Assembly (NCBI RefSeq): GCF_030269125.1
Contig: NZ_BSSM01000022.1
Coordinates: 57,117-121,116 of the forward strand
DNA length: 64,000 nucleotides
Source of the DNA: Streptomyces hygroscopicus subsp. hygroscopicus
Lineage (GTDB): Bacteria > Actinomycetota > Actinomycetes > Streptomycetales > Streptomycetaceae
Direction of reading: 5' to 3'
Shown: positions 25,088 to 33,589 of the stretch, piece after piece
Numbering within the stretch: the stretch's first letter is position 1
Layout: every line of letters begins with the position of its first letter
Position numbers and translations under genes: made by a program
Notes under the pieces: generated by a model
Database searches by the model: none
What the model saw: the letters and a program-made list of their open reading frames with translations, nothing else
What the model was told of the DNA's origin: nothing

Positions 25088-25120
25088 CGGCAGTGGAGCG
25101 GCGGGCTGGAGGGGAGTGGG

Positions 25121-25693
25121 CTAGAAGAAGGTGGAGATGTTCTTCGCCTGGAGGGTGCTCTGGTCCAGGAGGATCGTGCGGCGGGCCACGCGCAGTCCGT
25201 CCGGTGTACGACGCAGGATGTCGGTGCGGCCGCCGGCGAAGACGTTCTCCTCGCGCTCCAGGCGGTTGCGGTAGACAAGGAAGGCCGAGCGCACCAGGAG
25301 GTCGTCCTCGGTGAAGTCGGCGTTCTCCTCCGGGTCGATGTGCCGGACCAGCACGTTGGTCACCAGGTGCCGCGTGCGCGACGGCGGGTCCTCGGCCCAG
25401 GCCATGCCGGAGTCGAAGCGGCGGATGCGCCAGGCCAGGCTCTCCCGCGTCTCGTCGTAGAAGGCCGCCTCGCCGCGTGCCGCGACGGAGAGAGCCTGCT
25501 GCCGGCGCAGTCGGTTGGTGCGTGTCGGCATCCAGTAGTCGAGGTCGTCGGCGAGCAGGTCGAGCCAGTCGGTGTAACGGCCGGCGTCGAGGAGGTCGGC
25601 CTCCTCGTAGTAGAACTGCTCGACCTCGAAGTGGGTGTCGCGGTCGGCCCGCGCGCCCGCGCGGGACCTGGTGGGTTCGGTGCTGGTGCTCAC
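25121..25693 (-). CDS. hcaF: Ring-hydroxylating dioxygenase small (beta) subunit
   Basis: 190 residues from GTG 25693 (AAGGGA about 11 bases upstream). FEVEQFYYEEADLLDAGRYT, WLDLLADDLDYWMPTR and TRHLVTNVLVRHIDP match the NTF2-like beta subunits of biphenyl/phenylpropionate dioxygenases. VARRTILLDQSTLQAKNIST is the usual C-terminal strand-turn. Beta subunits are structural partners in the alpha3beta3 oxygenase. The gene is separated from alpha by ferredoxin and reductase genes; in the E. coli hca operon alpha and beta are adjacent, so the order here differs. Confidence 0.92.
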   Translation of the reverse strand: MSTSTEPTRSRAGARADRDTHFEVEQFYYEEADLLDAGRYTDWLDLLADDLDYWMPTRTNRLRRQQALSVAARGEAAFYDETRESLAWRIRRFDSGMAWAEDPPSRTRHLVTNVLVRHIDPEENADFTEDDLLVRSAFLVYRNRLEREENVFAGGRTDILRRTPDGLRVARRTILLDQSTLQAKNISTFF

Positions 25694-25754
25694 GGGGTCG
25701 TTCGATCCCTTCTGCGCATGCGGTCGGTACGGACTTGTCGTTCCTGATGGCACG

Positions 25755-26975
25755 TCAGTTCCGCAGGAGGGCACGCAGGTTGACGGACGGGTCGGACAGC
25801 TGGTCGGGGTCTGCCGGGACGCGGCGGTCGATCATCCGGCGGGCCGCGCGGACCGCCCCGGAGTCGTCGACCGCGGCTGCCGCCACGACGTACCCGTCGT
25901 CCAGGCCGAACACGGTGAAGGACGGGTCGTCGAACGAGCCCCTGACCACGGTGCGCGTCGCGGACGCCATGTGCCCCACGCCCTCGATGTGGTGTCCGTG
26001 CCGGTCGGTCCAGAACCACGGCGCCGCGGCGGCGGGCCCCGGCGTGCCGAGGAGAGCGGCGGCCGCTCGGGCGCCGTCCGTCTGCGCGGCCTCCCAGTGC
26101 TCGGCGCGGGGCGGCAGCGTGCCGTCGGCGAGCCGGGTCCGCGCCGAGTCCCCCACCGCGAGGACGGCCGGGTTGGAGGTCACCTGACCGCTGTCGACGA
26201 CGACGCCCCGGTCGACTTCCAGGCCGGCCTGCTCGGCGAGGGTGGTGTGCGGCACCATGCCGACCCCCAGCAGGACCGCGTCGAAGGTGCGTGCCGGTTC
26301 CCCGCCGGCCAGGTGTGCCTCGATCCCCGCCTCACCGCGGTCGGTGAACGACTCCACGACCGTCTGCAGCGTCCTGACGCCGTGCCGGACGTGCAGGCCG
26401 TGCACCCAGTGGGCGAGGTCGTGCCCGAGGGCGGCGGCGAGCGGCACGGCCACGGGGTCGACGAGCGTGACCTCGCAGCCCAGGCGTACGGCGGTGGAAG
26501 CGCTCTCGGCGCCGATGAGGCCGGCGCCGACGATCAGGATCCGGGCACCGGGCACCAGCGCGGCGCGCAGCCGGGCGGCGTCCTCGGCCGTGCGCAACAC
26601 GTGCACGCGCGGGCTGTCGGCGCCCTCGATGGGCGGCCGGGCGGCGGCGGCTCCGGTGGCCAGCACGACGCGGTCGGCGCTGAGCACGCGGCCGTCCGAC
26701 AGCTCCAGCCCGCCCTCCGCCGCTCGCAGCGCGACGACGGTGGTGCGGTTGATCAGACGGATCCGCTGGTCGTCGTACCAGGACGGCTGCTGGAGCGCGA
26801 TCTGCTCCAGGGTCCTCCCGCCCGCCAGGAAGTCCTTCGACAGCGGGGGCCGGTCGTAGGGGAACTCCCCGGGGTCGACGAGGGTGACGTCACCGTCGAA
26901 GCCCCGCGACCGCAGGGCGGCGGCGGTGCCCACACCGGCGACGCCACCGCCCACTATCACGACGCTGGTGCTCAC
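25755..26975 (-). CDS. hcaD: Ferredoxin reductase of the dioxygenase system
   Basis: 406 residues from GTG 26975, which overlaps the ferredoxin stop as GTGA. SVVIVGGGVAGVGTAAALR is the FAD dinucleotide fold, YDRPPLSKDFLAG the family signature, and ILIVGAGLIGAESASTAVRL the NAD site. NPAVLAVGDSARTRL is the second FAD motif. This class (BphA4/HcaD) passes electrons from NADH to the Rieske ferredoxin. The C-terminal dimer domain ends SDPSVNLRALLRN, as is typical. Confidence 0.93.
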   Translation of the reverse strand: MSTSVVIVGGGVAGVGTAAALRSRGFDGDVTLVDPGEFPYDRPPLSKDFLAGGRTLEQIALQQPSWYDDQRIRLINRTTVVALRAAEGGLELSDGRVLSADRVVLATGAAAARPPIEGADSPRVHVLRTAEDAARLRAALVPGARILIVGAGLIGAESASTAVRLGCEVTLVDPVAVPLAAALGHDLAHWVHGLHVRHGVRTLQTVVESFTDRGEAGIEAHLAGGEPARTFDAVLLGVGMVPHTTLAEQAGLEVDRGVVVDSGQVTSNPAVLAVGDSARTRLADGTLPPRAEHWEAAQTDGARAAAALLGTPGPAAAAPWFWTDRHGHHIEGVGHMASATRTVVRGSFDDPSFTVFGLDDGYVVAAAAVDDSGAVRAARRMIDRRVPADPDQLSDPSVNLRALLRN

Positions 26976-27307
26976 GGGGCCTCCCCCGGGAACAGGTAGA
27001 CCTCGCCGTCACGGACCTCGACACGGTGCGGACAGGCGTTCCTCGTCGCCGGAAGCCCCTGCACCTCCCCGCTCCTGAGGCAGAACTTGCTGGAGTGCAG
27101 CGGGCACTCCACGAAGCCTTCCTCCACCCAGCCCTGAGCCAGCGAGGCCGTCTCGTGGGTGCAGGTGTCGTTCAGCGCGTAGACCGTGTCGTCCGTGTCG
27201 CGCAGCAGGGCGATGTCGTCCTCGGTGCCGGTGATCGCCTTGTCGATCGCGATGCCCTCGCCCTGCGGGATGTCGTCCAGGGACGCGACGCGGATACCGT
27301 CACTCAT
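26972..27307 (-). CDS. hcaC: Rieske [2Fe-2S] ferredoxin of the dioxygenase system
   Basis: 111 residues from ATG 27307. Ligands are CTHETASLAQGWVEEG (C-x-H) and CPLHSSKFCLRSG (C-x2-H), the normal spacing for BphA3/HcaC-type ferredoxins. It carries single electrons from the reductase to the oxygenase alpha subunit. It overlaps the alpha-subunit stop by eight bases and the reductase start by four, so the three are translationally coupled. Confidence 0.95.
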   Translation of the reverse strand: MSDGIRVASLDDIPQGEGIAIDKAITGTEDDIALLRDTDDTVYALNDTCTHETASLAQGWVEEGFVECPLHSSKFCLRSGEVQGLPATRNACPHRVEVRDGEVYLFPGEAP

Positions 27308-28664
27308 TTGTGCTCCTCATGGCGGGCTCGTGCCAGGCCGGGGTGTTCATCAGTTCTCGCCAGCGTCCGTAGAAGGCCCGGCCCGCGGCATCGCTGTACA
27401 GCTCGCTGGTCGTGCCCGGGTAGCGGCCGTCCTCGCGTTCGGAGCCGAGGCCCATCTGGTAGTTCAGCGCGACGCCGTTGGTGATGAAGCCGTGCGAGAT
27501 GGCCTGCACCTCGCTCCAGTTCTCACCGTCGTCCTGCTCGAAGATGCCGCTGGGTCCGAAGGTGCGCAGGTTGTACAGGCGCTGCGCCTCCCGTACCTCG
27601 GGGGGCATCGACTTGTCGACGATCGTCCAGGCCCACACCTCCATCCGGTCGGGTCCCTTGGGGTGCCACACGCGGATCGAGCCGTTGACCGGCAGGTAGG
27701 AGAAATTGGGGAAGACGGTGGCGTGTCCGTTGGTCAGCGGTCCCTCGACGCGGGCCTCGCCGAGGCGGGCGCGCAGCGCGTCGTAGTCCATCCACTCGTG
27801 CACGGTCCGGGCGTCGAAGCGGTTCTTCGGGTGGACCGGGAAGCCGGCACCGTTCCCGTTGCCGTCCGAGTACTGGCGGCCGGTGCGGTGCACGACCTCG
27901 TCCTTCGGCTTCTTGCCGGAGGGCGCGAGCACCATCAGAGCCGAGGCATGGCTCATGTTCACGTGGTACCAGTCCGTGGCGAACTGTTCGGCCGCCAGCT
28001 TCCAGTTGCCTTCCAGCACCCATTTGTGGACGCCGCCCACCACGACCGTGCCCTGCTCGTCGTGATCGAGCATCGCGTCCATGTACCAGGCCATGTCCCC
28101 GAGCGATTCCCGCAGGGGGACGGGCTGGGGGTTCCAGGTGCCGAAGATCAGCCCGTGGTAGCTCTCCACGTGCGGCACCTCCACCAGCCCCCACTGGTCG
28201 GCGGAGAAGTCCTCGGTGTAGCCGTCCTTGTTCGGCACGCTCGCCAAGGAGCCGTCGAGGTTGAAGGACCAGCCGTGATAGGTGCAGGTGAAGTTGCGGG
28301 TGGTGCCGGACTCCGCGCGGCACACGCGCGCACCGCGGTGGCGGCAGGAGTTCAGGTAGGCGCGGATGCGCCGGTCCCGGTCGAGAGTGACGATGACCGG
28401 GTCCTCGCCCATGTACGTCGTGAAGAAGTCGCCCGGCTTGTGGAACTGGTCGGTGTGCGCGAGGAACAGCCAGCTCGGCGCGAAGACACGGCGCAGTTCC
28501 TGTCGGTAGAGCTGCTGGTCGGTGAAGATCACGCGGTCGAGCAGTCCGCCCTCGGTGTCCACGAGCCCGGAGACGTCGATGTTCCGCGCCAGGTCTGCCG
28601 GGCGCCGCAGGGTCCCGCGCGGGGCCGGTGTGGCCGCGCCCTGGGGTTCGATCGTCGAGGTCAT
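27300..28664 (-). CDS. hcaE: Ring-hydroxylating dioxygenase large (alpha) subunit, HcaE-like
   Basis: 454 residues from ATG 28664; an in-frame ATG at 28679 (MLPCR-) is also possible, and neither has a clear RBS. Rieske site: SCRHRGARVCRAESG and CTYHGWSFNLDGSL. Mononuclear iron site: EQFATDWYHVNMSHAS, giving the Asp and two His. DFFTTYMGEDPVIV, VESYHGLIFGTWN, VGGVHKWVLEGNWK and IRVWHPKGPDRMEVWAW closely follow 3-phenylpropionate/cinnamate dioxygenase. The enzyme dihydroxylates the ring to a cis-dihydrodiol. First gene of the leftward operon; substrate inferred from family and neighbours. Confidence 0.93.
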   Translation of the reverse strand: MTSTIEPQGAATPAPRGTLRRPADLARNIDVSGLVDTEGGLLDRVIFTDQQLYRQELRRVFAPSWLFLAHTDQFHKPGDFFTTYMGEDPVIVTLDRDRRIRAYLNSCRHRGARVCRAESGTTRNFTCTYHGWSFNLDGSLASVPNKDGYTEDFSADQWGLVEVPHVESYHGLIFGTWNPQPVPLRESLGDMAWYMDAMLDHDEQGTVVVGGVHKWVLEGNWKLAAEQFATDWYHVNMSHASALMVLAPSGKKPKDEVVHRTGRQYSDGNGNGAGFPVHPKNRFDARTVHEWMDYDALRARLGEARVEGPLTNGHATVFPNFSYLPVNGSIRVWHPKGPDRMEVWAWTIVDKSMPPEVREAQRLYNLRTFGPSGIFEQDDGENWSEVQAISHGFITNGVALNYQMGLGSEREDGRYPGTTSELYSDAAGRAFYGRWRELMNTPAWHEPAMRSTNE

Positions 28665-28716
28665 GCGGCAAGGCAACATCAGCGGCGCGACGGGCGGCCA
28701 TGCGTCGTTCCACTCT

Positions 28717-28744
28717 GCGGGACACGCGCTGTCGGCGGGACACG
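28717..28744. promoter_or_regulatory. Direct repeat in the short divergent control region
   Basis: GCGGGACACG occurs twice, at 28717-28726 and 28735-28744, 18 bp apart. The two copies lie in the ~100-bp gap between the divergent dioxygenase alpha gene and the MDR oxidoreductase gene. All promoter elements for both operons must fit here. The repeats are candidate binding sites for the IclR-type or XRE-cupin regulator encoded downstream; this is inference from position. Confidence 0.35.
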
Positions 28745-28765
28745 GCGGCGGGAGAGCGTGCTCGC

Positions 28766-29764
28766 ATGCTTGCTGCAACCGCCGTCTCCCAGAGCGCGAA
28801 GGACCCGCTCGCCGGGCTCGTCCTGGGTGACGTTCCCGAGCCCGAGTCCCGGCCCGGCTGGTCGACCGTACGTGTCGTCTCGTCGTCGCTGAACATGCAC
28901 GACCTGTGGACGCTGCGCGGCGTCGGCCACCCGCCGGAGCGACTGCCCATCGTCCTCGGCTGCGACGCCGCGGGCATCGACGAGAACGGCGACGAGGTCC
29001 TCGTCCACCCGGTGATAGCCGACTCGGACGCGGGTCTGGGCGACGAGACGCTCGATCCGGGCCGTGCCCTGCTGTCCGAGCAGCACGACGGCGCCTTCGC
29101 CGAATACCTCTCCGTCCCCACGCGGAACCTGATCCCCAAGCCGGCCTGGCTGTCCTTCGACGAGGCGGCGTGCCTGCCCGTCGCCTGGGGCACGGCCTAC
29201 CGCATGCTGTTCACCCAGGCGCGCGTCACCGCCGGTGACCGGGTGCTGGTGCAGGGTGCCGGCGGCGGTGTCGCCTCGGCGGCGATCAAGCTGGCGGTGG
29301 CCGCGGGCGCCGTCGTGTACGCCACCAGCCGCAGCGAGGAGAAGCGCGAGCAGGCGCGTTCCTGGGGTGTCCGGGCGGCGGTGCCGACCGGCGAGCGGCT
29401 GCCGGAGCGGGTGGACGTGGTGATCGAGACCGTGGGGGAGGCCACCTGGTCGCACTCGCTCAAGGCGCTGCGGCCCGGGGGCACCGTCGTGATCGCCGGA
29501 GCGACCAGCGGCATGAACCCGCCCGCCGATCTGGGCCGCATCTTCTACCTGCAGCAGCGCGTCCTCGGCTCGACCGGGTGCACCCGCGGTGAGCTGGTGT
29601 CCCTGCTCAAGCTCATGGACGCCACCGGAGTGCGCCCGGTGATCGACCGCACGCTGCCGCTGAGCGAGATCCACCAGGGCTTCCAACTCATGATCGACGG
29701 GCGCCTGACCGGCAAGCTCGTCGTCCACCCGTCCGGTTCCGACCAGTCAGGAGCATCGCGATGA
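28766..29764 (+). CDS. Zinc-independent MDR (quinone-oxidoreductase-like) oxidoreductase
   Basis: 332 residues from ATG 28766 (GGGAGAG about ten bases upstream). VRVVSSSLNMHDLWTLRGVG and PIVLGCDAAGIDENGDEV form the GroES-like domain. VLVQGAGGGVASAAIKLAVA is the NAD(P)-binding loop, followed by HSLKALRPGGTVVIAGATSG. The catalytic zinc ligands of alcohol dehydrogenases are absent. It is the first of two rightward genes and overlaps the extradiol dioxygenase by ATGA. A reductive side-chain step on the aromatic acid is plausible but unproven. Confidence 0.85.
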   Translation: MLAATAVSQSAKDPLAGLVLGDVPEPESRPGWSTVRVVSSSLNMHDLWTLRGVGHPPERLPIVLGCDAAGIDENGDEVLVHPVIADSDAGLGDETLDPGRALLSEQHDGAFAEYLSVPTRNLIPKPAWLSFDEAACLPVAWGTAYRMLFTQARVTAGDRVLVQGAGGGVASAAIKLAVAAGAVVYATSRSEEKREQARSWGVRAAVPTGERLPERVDVVIETVGEATWSHSLKALRPGGTVVIAGATSGMNPPADLGRIFYLQQRVLGSTGCTRGELVSLLKLMDATGVRPVIDRTLPLSEIHQGFQLMIDGRLTGKLVVHPSGSDQSGASR

Positions 29765-30708
29765 CCGCCGCCGCCGTCGGCCTGTCCCACTCCCCTCTCA
29801 TCGGCAAGAACGATCCCGCGCCCGAGGTCCTGGCGGACGTCGAGCGGGCTGTCGAGTCGGCGCGTGCCTTCGTCCGCGACTTCGACCCCGAGTTGGTCGT
29901 CGTGTACGCCCCCGACCACTACAACGGCTTCTTCTACAAGGAGATGCCGCCGTTCTGCCTGGCGACGGACGCCTACGCGGTCGGCGACTTCGGTTCCACC
30001 GCCGGCCCCGTCTCGGTGGACACGGACGCCGCCCGCGCCCTCGCGCGCGGCGTCCTCGACCGCGGGATCGACCTGACGGTCTCGGCCCGCATGACCGTGG
30101 ACCACGGTTTCGTCCAGCCGCTGGAGGTCCTGTTCGGTGGCATCGACAGGGTTCCCGTCGTGCCCGTGTTCGTCAACGGGGTGGCGACGCCCCTCGGGCC
30201 GGTCAGCCGCGTCCGGGCGCTGGGCACCGCGCTCGGCGAGGCCGCGGCCGCGCTGGACCGGCGGGTGCTCTTCCTCGGTTCCGGCGGCCTTTCCCACGAC
30301 CCGCCGGTGCCGGTGCTGGAGGGCGCTCCGCCGCGCGTCGCCGACGCCCTCATCGAGGGGCACCCGCCCACCCCGGAGCAGCGGGCGAAGGGCGAGCAGC
30401 GCGTCATCCAGGCGGGGCGCGACTACGCGGCCGGATCGACCACGATGATCCCCATCAACCCGGCCTGGGACAACCTCGTCCTCGACACGCTCGAGGGCGG
30501 CCGGCTCGGCGACGTCGACGGCTGGAGCGTGGAGTGGATGGGCAGCGAGGGCGGCGGCTCCGCGCACGAGGTGCGGACCTGGATCGCGGCCTTCGCGTCC
30601 CTTGCTGCCACCGGCTCCTACCGGATGACCTCGCGTTTCTACGCCCCGATCCCCGAGTGGATCGCCGGGTTCGCGGTGGCGACCGCGGAGCCGGAGACCG
30701 CCCGCTGA
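29761..30708 (+). CDS. mhpB: Extradiol dioxygenase, MhpB/LigB type (2,3-dihydroxyphenylpropionate 1,2-dioxygenase)
   Basis: 315 residues from ATG 29761. Opening GLSHSPLIGKNDP and VVVYAPDHYNGFFYKEMPPF, with SARMTVDHGFVQPL and LFLGSGGLSHDPP, are hallmark MhpB segments carrying the Fe(II) and acid/base histidines of type III extradiol enzymes. It opens the ring of 2,3-dihydroxyphenylpropionate or -cinnamate meta to give the substrate of the hydrolase at 24218-25087. The separate, divergent location of the two partners is unusual. Length is normal for MhpB (~314). Confidence 0.93.
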   Translation: MTAAAVGLSHSPLIGKNDPAPEVLADVERAVESARAFVRDFDPELVVVYAPDHYNGFFYKEMPPFCLATDAYAVGDFGSTAGPVSVDTDAARALARGVLDRGIDLTVSARMTVDHGFVQPLEVLFGGIDRVPVVPVFVNGVATPLGPVSRVRALGTALGEAAAALDRRVLFLGSGGLSHDPPVPVLEGAPPRVADALIEGHPPTPEQRAKGEQRVIQAGRDYAAGSTTMIPINPAWDNLVLDTLEGGRLGDVDGWSVEWMGSEGGGSAHEVRTWIAAFASLAATGSYRMTSRFYAPIPEWIAGFAVATAEPETAR

Positions 30709-31049
30709 CGGGTCCCGCCTCCGCCCGTGCCGCGCGGCACCGGAGCGCGGCGCGGGCCGCGGACGGCGCGGTGGCCGGCGCCGCGAGACCGGCCTCGTCC
30801 TCCCCGCCGTGCGGGAGCGGCTCGGCTCGGGCGCACGGGACTCCGGTGTGGCGGACCCCTCCGGGCGCGCCACCGTGGCGACGTCACGGCTGACGCGGCC
30901 GCGGGGCGGGCGAGGCGCTCGGCGATGGCGGGTGCGCCCTGGGCGAGGCGTGGCGGTCCCCCGGTTGCGTCGTCCGCGCAGTCGCCCGGACTGCGCCGAG
31001 CGTCCGTGACGGCGCCGGGTGTGCGGACGGGCCGGCAACCGAGGTGGCC
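30709..31049. other. Gene-free stretch downstream of the extradiol dioxygenase gene
   Basis: This 341-bp region between convergent genes shows only Ala/Arg/Gly-rich shadow frames. GTGCCGCGCGGCAC (30727-30740) is a perfect palindrome 19 bases after the mhpB-like stop and may contribute to termination. No gene or RNA is recognised. Confidence 0.4.
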
Positions 31050-31853
31050 TCAGAAAGCCACGGTTCCCCGCCGCGGCCGTGCACAGGCCAGCGTCCACGC
31101 GCGGGACGCCTCCGCCGCGATACGGCGCACGTCGGGGCTCAGGCGCCGGGTGTCGATCCGGGCCCGCGTACCGGAGACCGACAGGGCGGCCACCGCGCGT
31201 CCCCCCGGCCCCAGCACGGGCGCGGCGACGCAGTTCAGGCCGACACGGCTCTCCTCGTCGTCGTAGGCGACGCCGTCGTGCCGGATCCGGCTCAGTTCGG
31301 CCGCCAGCGCGCTGCGGCCGGTGATCGTCCGGTCCGTGAAGCGCTGCAGCGGCACATCGGCGAGCCGGCTCGCCACGTCGGGCTGGTAGGCGAGAAGCAC
31401 CTTGCCCACCGCCGTCGCATGGGCGGGACGCCGCCCGCCGATGCGCGAGGGCACAGGTGTCGCGTGGTGCCCGTAGAGCTTCGCGAGGTAGACCACGTCG
31501 GTCCCGTGCAGCACGGCGAGGTGCACGGTCCGGCGGGTGGCCTCGAAGAGGTCGCTGAGAAAGGGCAGGAGCGTGTCCCGGACGTTCTCCGACCCCGGGG
31601 CGTACACCGACCGGCCCAGGTGGTGCAGGCGCTCGCCCAGCCGATAGCCGGTGCCGACGCGTTCGACGACTCCGTTACGCTCCAGAACGCCGAGGACGCG
31701 GTGTGCGGTCGACTTGCTCAGTTGCGCGCGCCGGGCGAGTTCGCTGACCCCCACTCCGCTGCTCGCCCGGTCGCCGAAAGCGACCAGGAGGCTGATGGCC
31801 TTGTCGACGGCTGCGCGGTCGTCCCGGACCGCGCTCGCGGCGGCAGTGGTCAT
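31050..31853 (-). CDS. IclR-family transcriptional regulator
   Basis: 267 residues from ATG 31853. Residues ~15-75 are a winged HTH (AVDKAISLLVAFGDRASSGV ... LARRAQLSKSTAHRVLGVLE). The effector domain follows: AVLHGTDVVYLAKLYGHHAT, GGRRPAHATAVGKVLLAY, and GVAYDDEESRVGLNCVAAPV. IclR proteins bind aromatic or keto acids and are the classic regulators of mhp/hpp-type phenylpropionate clusters. It is divergent from the XRE-cupin gene with a repeat-rich 99-bp gap between them. Confidence 0.92.
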   Translation of the reverse strand: MTTAAASAVRDDRAAVDKAISLLVAFGDRASSGVGVSELARRAQLSKSTAHRVLGVLERNGVVERVGTGYRLGERLHHLGRSVYAPGSENVRDTLLPFLSDLFEATRRTVHLAVLHGTDVVYLAKLYGHHATPVPSRIGGRRPAHATAVGKVLLAYQPDVASRLADVPLQRFTDRTITGRSALAAELSRIRHDGVAYDDEESRVGLNCVAAPVLGPGGRAVAALSVSGTRARIDTRRLSPDVRRIAAEASRAWTLACARPRRGTVAF

Positions 31854-31886
31854 GATCGGTCGTTCACCTCGGCTTCGAGGATGCTG

Positions 31887-31942
31887 CGTCTACGTGAGCA
31901 GGCGGTTCGGAAAACTGGAGTAGACGGTTCGGAAACGTCTAC
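31887..31942. promoter_or_regulatory. Repeat array (operator candidate) between the two regulator genes
   Basis: CGGTTCGGAAA occurs twice (31903-31913 and 31925-31935), exactly 22 bp apart, two helical turns. The second copy is framed by a perfect inverted repeat GTAGACG (31920-31926) / CGTCTAC (31936-31942), and another CGTCTAC lies at 31887-31893. TTC-G-GAA at each core is itself symmetrical. All lie between the IclR start (31853) and the XRE-cupin start (31953), so one or both regulators probably bind here. Confidence 0.6.
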
Positions 31943-31952
31943 GCAACACAGG

Positions 31953-32609
31953 ATGCGAAGAGGGCGCCTGTTCGTCAATAATGACGAAGTGTCTATTAAA
32001 AGTGACGGCCTCGCGCACGAGAACCAGCTCGTGGCCCGCAACGTCCGGCGGTTCCGGCTGGAGAGAGCGATGTCGCTGGGGGATCTGGCCCGCCGCTCGG
32101 GCCTGTCCAAGCAGACGCTCTCGAAGATCGAGCAGGGCTCGGGGAACCCGACCATCGAGACGCTCGCCCAGCTCGGGTCGGCTCTGGACATGCCCGCCCG
32201 CCGGCTGCTGACCGAGTGGGGCACGCCGGTCTACGTCCTGCGCCGGGGCGAGGGCGAGTGGGCGCAGGGCCAGCACTGGTCCGAGCGCCTCCTCGACGAG
32301 ACCTACGGGTCGGGCTACGTGCGCACTCTCGTGATGCGCATGGAGCGCGGCCGCACCGAGCCGAAGACGGTGGAGCCCCACGCCCAGGGCACGCTCCACC
32401 ACGTCTACGTCATCACCGGAAGGCTGCGCATCGGCCCCCTCGACGAGCCCGTGGACCTGTCCGCCGGGGATTTCGTCCGGTTCCCCGGCGACGTTCCCCA
32501 CCAGGTGGTCTGCCTCAGCGAGGCGGTGACGGCGCACATGGTCACCACGTTCCCGCAGACACGCCGCGTGAGCCCCACCGTGACCCGTGGCGTCGCCGGG
32601 GAGAGCTGA
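31953..32609 (+). CDS. XRE-family regulator with C-terminal cupin domain
   Basis: 218 residues from ATG 31953; GTG 31989 is an alternative, and neither has a strong RBS. Residues ~28-85 are an HTH (LERAMSLGDLARRSGLSKQT, LSKIEQGSGNPTIETLAQLG). Residues ~140-205 are a cupin (HHVYVITGRLRIGPLD, VDLSAGDFVRFPGDVPHQVV). Such proteins are usually repressors sensing a small ligand in the cupin. The first ~15 codons are unusually AT-rich (AAT, ATT, AAA, AGT), unlike the rest, suggesting that this part overlaps regulatory DNA and the true start may be downstream. Confidence 0.88.
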   Translation: MRRGRLFVNNDEVSIKSDGLAHENQLVARNVRRFRLERAMSLGDLARRSGLSKQTLSKIEQGSGNPTIETLAQLGSALDMPARRLLTEWGTPVYVLRRGEGEWAQGQHWSERLLDETYGSGYVRTLVMRMERGRTEPKTVEPHAQGTLHHVYVITGRLRIGPLDEPVDLSAGDFVRFPGDVPHQVVCLSEAVTAHMVTTFPQTRRVSPTVTRGVAGES

Positions 32610-32756
32610 GTCCTCCCGGACCGCCGTGAGCGCGGCACCCGGACGGCGCACCAGGCGCCCGACCCGCGCGGGGGACACGCGCTTGCCGCGCGGTCCGGCC
32701 CGATCACGGTGGGGCGCGGGTACGTCCCGGCGATGCGGTAGACGTGGCCGGCGGCG

Positions 32757-33488
32757 CTACACCCCGAACTCCTCCCCGGCGCCGTACGCCCGCACGACCA
32801 CGCCCCCGTCGCCCTTCTCGTCCGGCCGCACGACGTGCACGCGCCCGGCCCCGGTCACCCGGGCCTCCCCGCCGGCCACCGCGAGAAGGGTGTTCTCGTC
32901 CACCGCGACCCCGTACGGCACGTCCCCACGGCCGACCGCGGCGACCAGGCGGGGCAGCGTCCCCCACTGGGCCGCGTGCACGTCCACGGCGAACGGCACC
33001 AGCCCCAGCCCGGCCCGTACCTCGACCTCCGCCAGGTCCTCCCCGGTCTCCTCCGGGCACACCGGGACTCCGTCCACCAGCCAGCCACCGACCACGGCCC
33101 GGCGCGCCGCGACGGCAGCGCCCGCGGAGAAACCGGCGTACGGGATCCCCCGCGCGGCCAACGCCCGTGGCAGCCCCTCCAGGCAACCCGCGAGCGCCTC
33201 CTGGTACGCGGGCGTGAGCCCACCGCACACCAGCAGGCCGTCGATGCCGGCCAGCGCGGACTCGGGCTCGAACCGCCCACCGAGCGGAATCAGCAGCGGC
33301 ACCGGCACACACGCCGGTCCGGACGTCTTCCGCAGCGCCTGCGCGTACCGCTCGAACTGCGCGCCTCCGTCGCCCTCGTCGACGATCAGGCACCCGACGC
33401 GCCGCTCCCCGGCCACCGCGCGCACGAACGGCTCGTAGACCTCGGCGAGATCCCAGCCCCCACCGATCAAGAACACCCGACTGGCCAT
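32757..33488 (-). CDS. Peptidase S51-like (dipeptidase E/cyanophycinase fold) protein
   Basis: 243 residues from ATG 33488 with GGGGAGGGC directly upstream. SRVFLIGGGWDLAEVYEPFV opens the class-I amidotransferase-like fold. GIDGLLVCGGLTPAYQEALA precedes the nucleophile elbow PYAGFSAGAAVAARRA with the catalytic Ser. Peptidase S51 members cleave Asp-containing dipeptides or cyanophycin; specificity here is unknown. Cytosolic, no signal peptide. It lies downstream of the PLP decarboxylase transcription unit, which ends in a strong hairpin, so it is likely independent. Confidence 0.85.
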   Translation of the reverse strand: MASRVFLIGGGWDLAEVYEPFVRAVAGERRVGCLIVDEGDGGAQFERYAQALRKTSGPACVPVPLLIPLGGRFEPESALAGIDGLLVCGGLTPAYQEALAGCLEGLPRALAARGIPYAGFSAGAAVAARRAVVGGWLVDGVPVCPEETGEDLAEVEVRAGLGLVPFAVDVHAAQWGTLPRLVAAVGRGDVPYGVAVDENTLLAVAGGEARVTGAGRVHVVRPDEKGDGGVVVRAYGAGEEFGV

Positions 33489-33589
33489 GCCCTCCCCTTC
33501 ACACTTCGGCTTCGAGGGGCGAATCTACGGGGCGGCGCGGGAGCTGTCGCGCGAGTTACCCCGCCGGGGGCCGGCCCGGCGCTCCTCGC

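Noticed and set aside
24263..25747. 494-codon plus-strand frame
   Set aside because: Antisense to the hydrolase and dioxygenase beta genes, which have clear family motifs.
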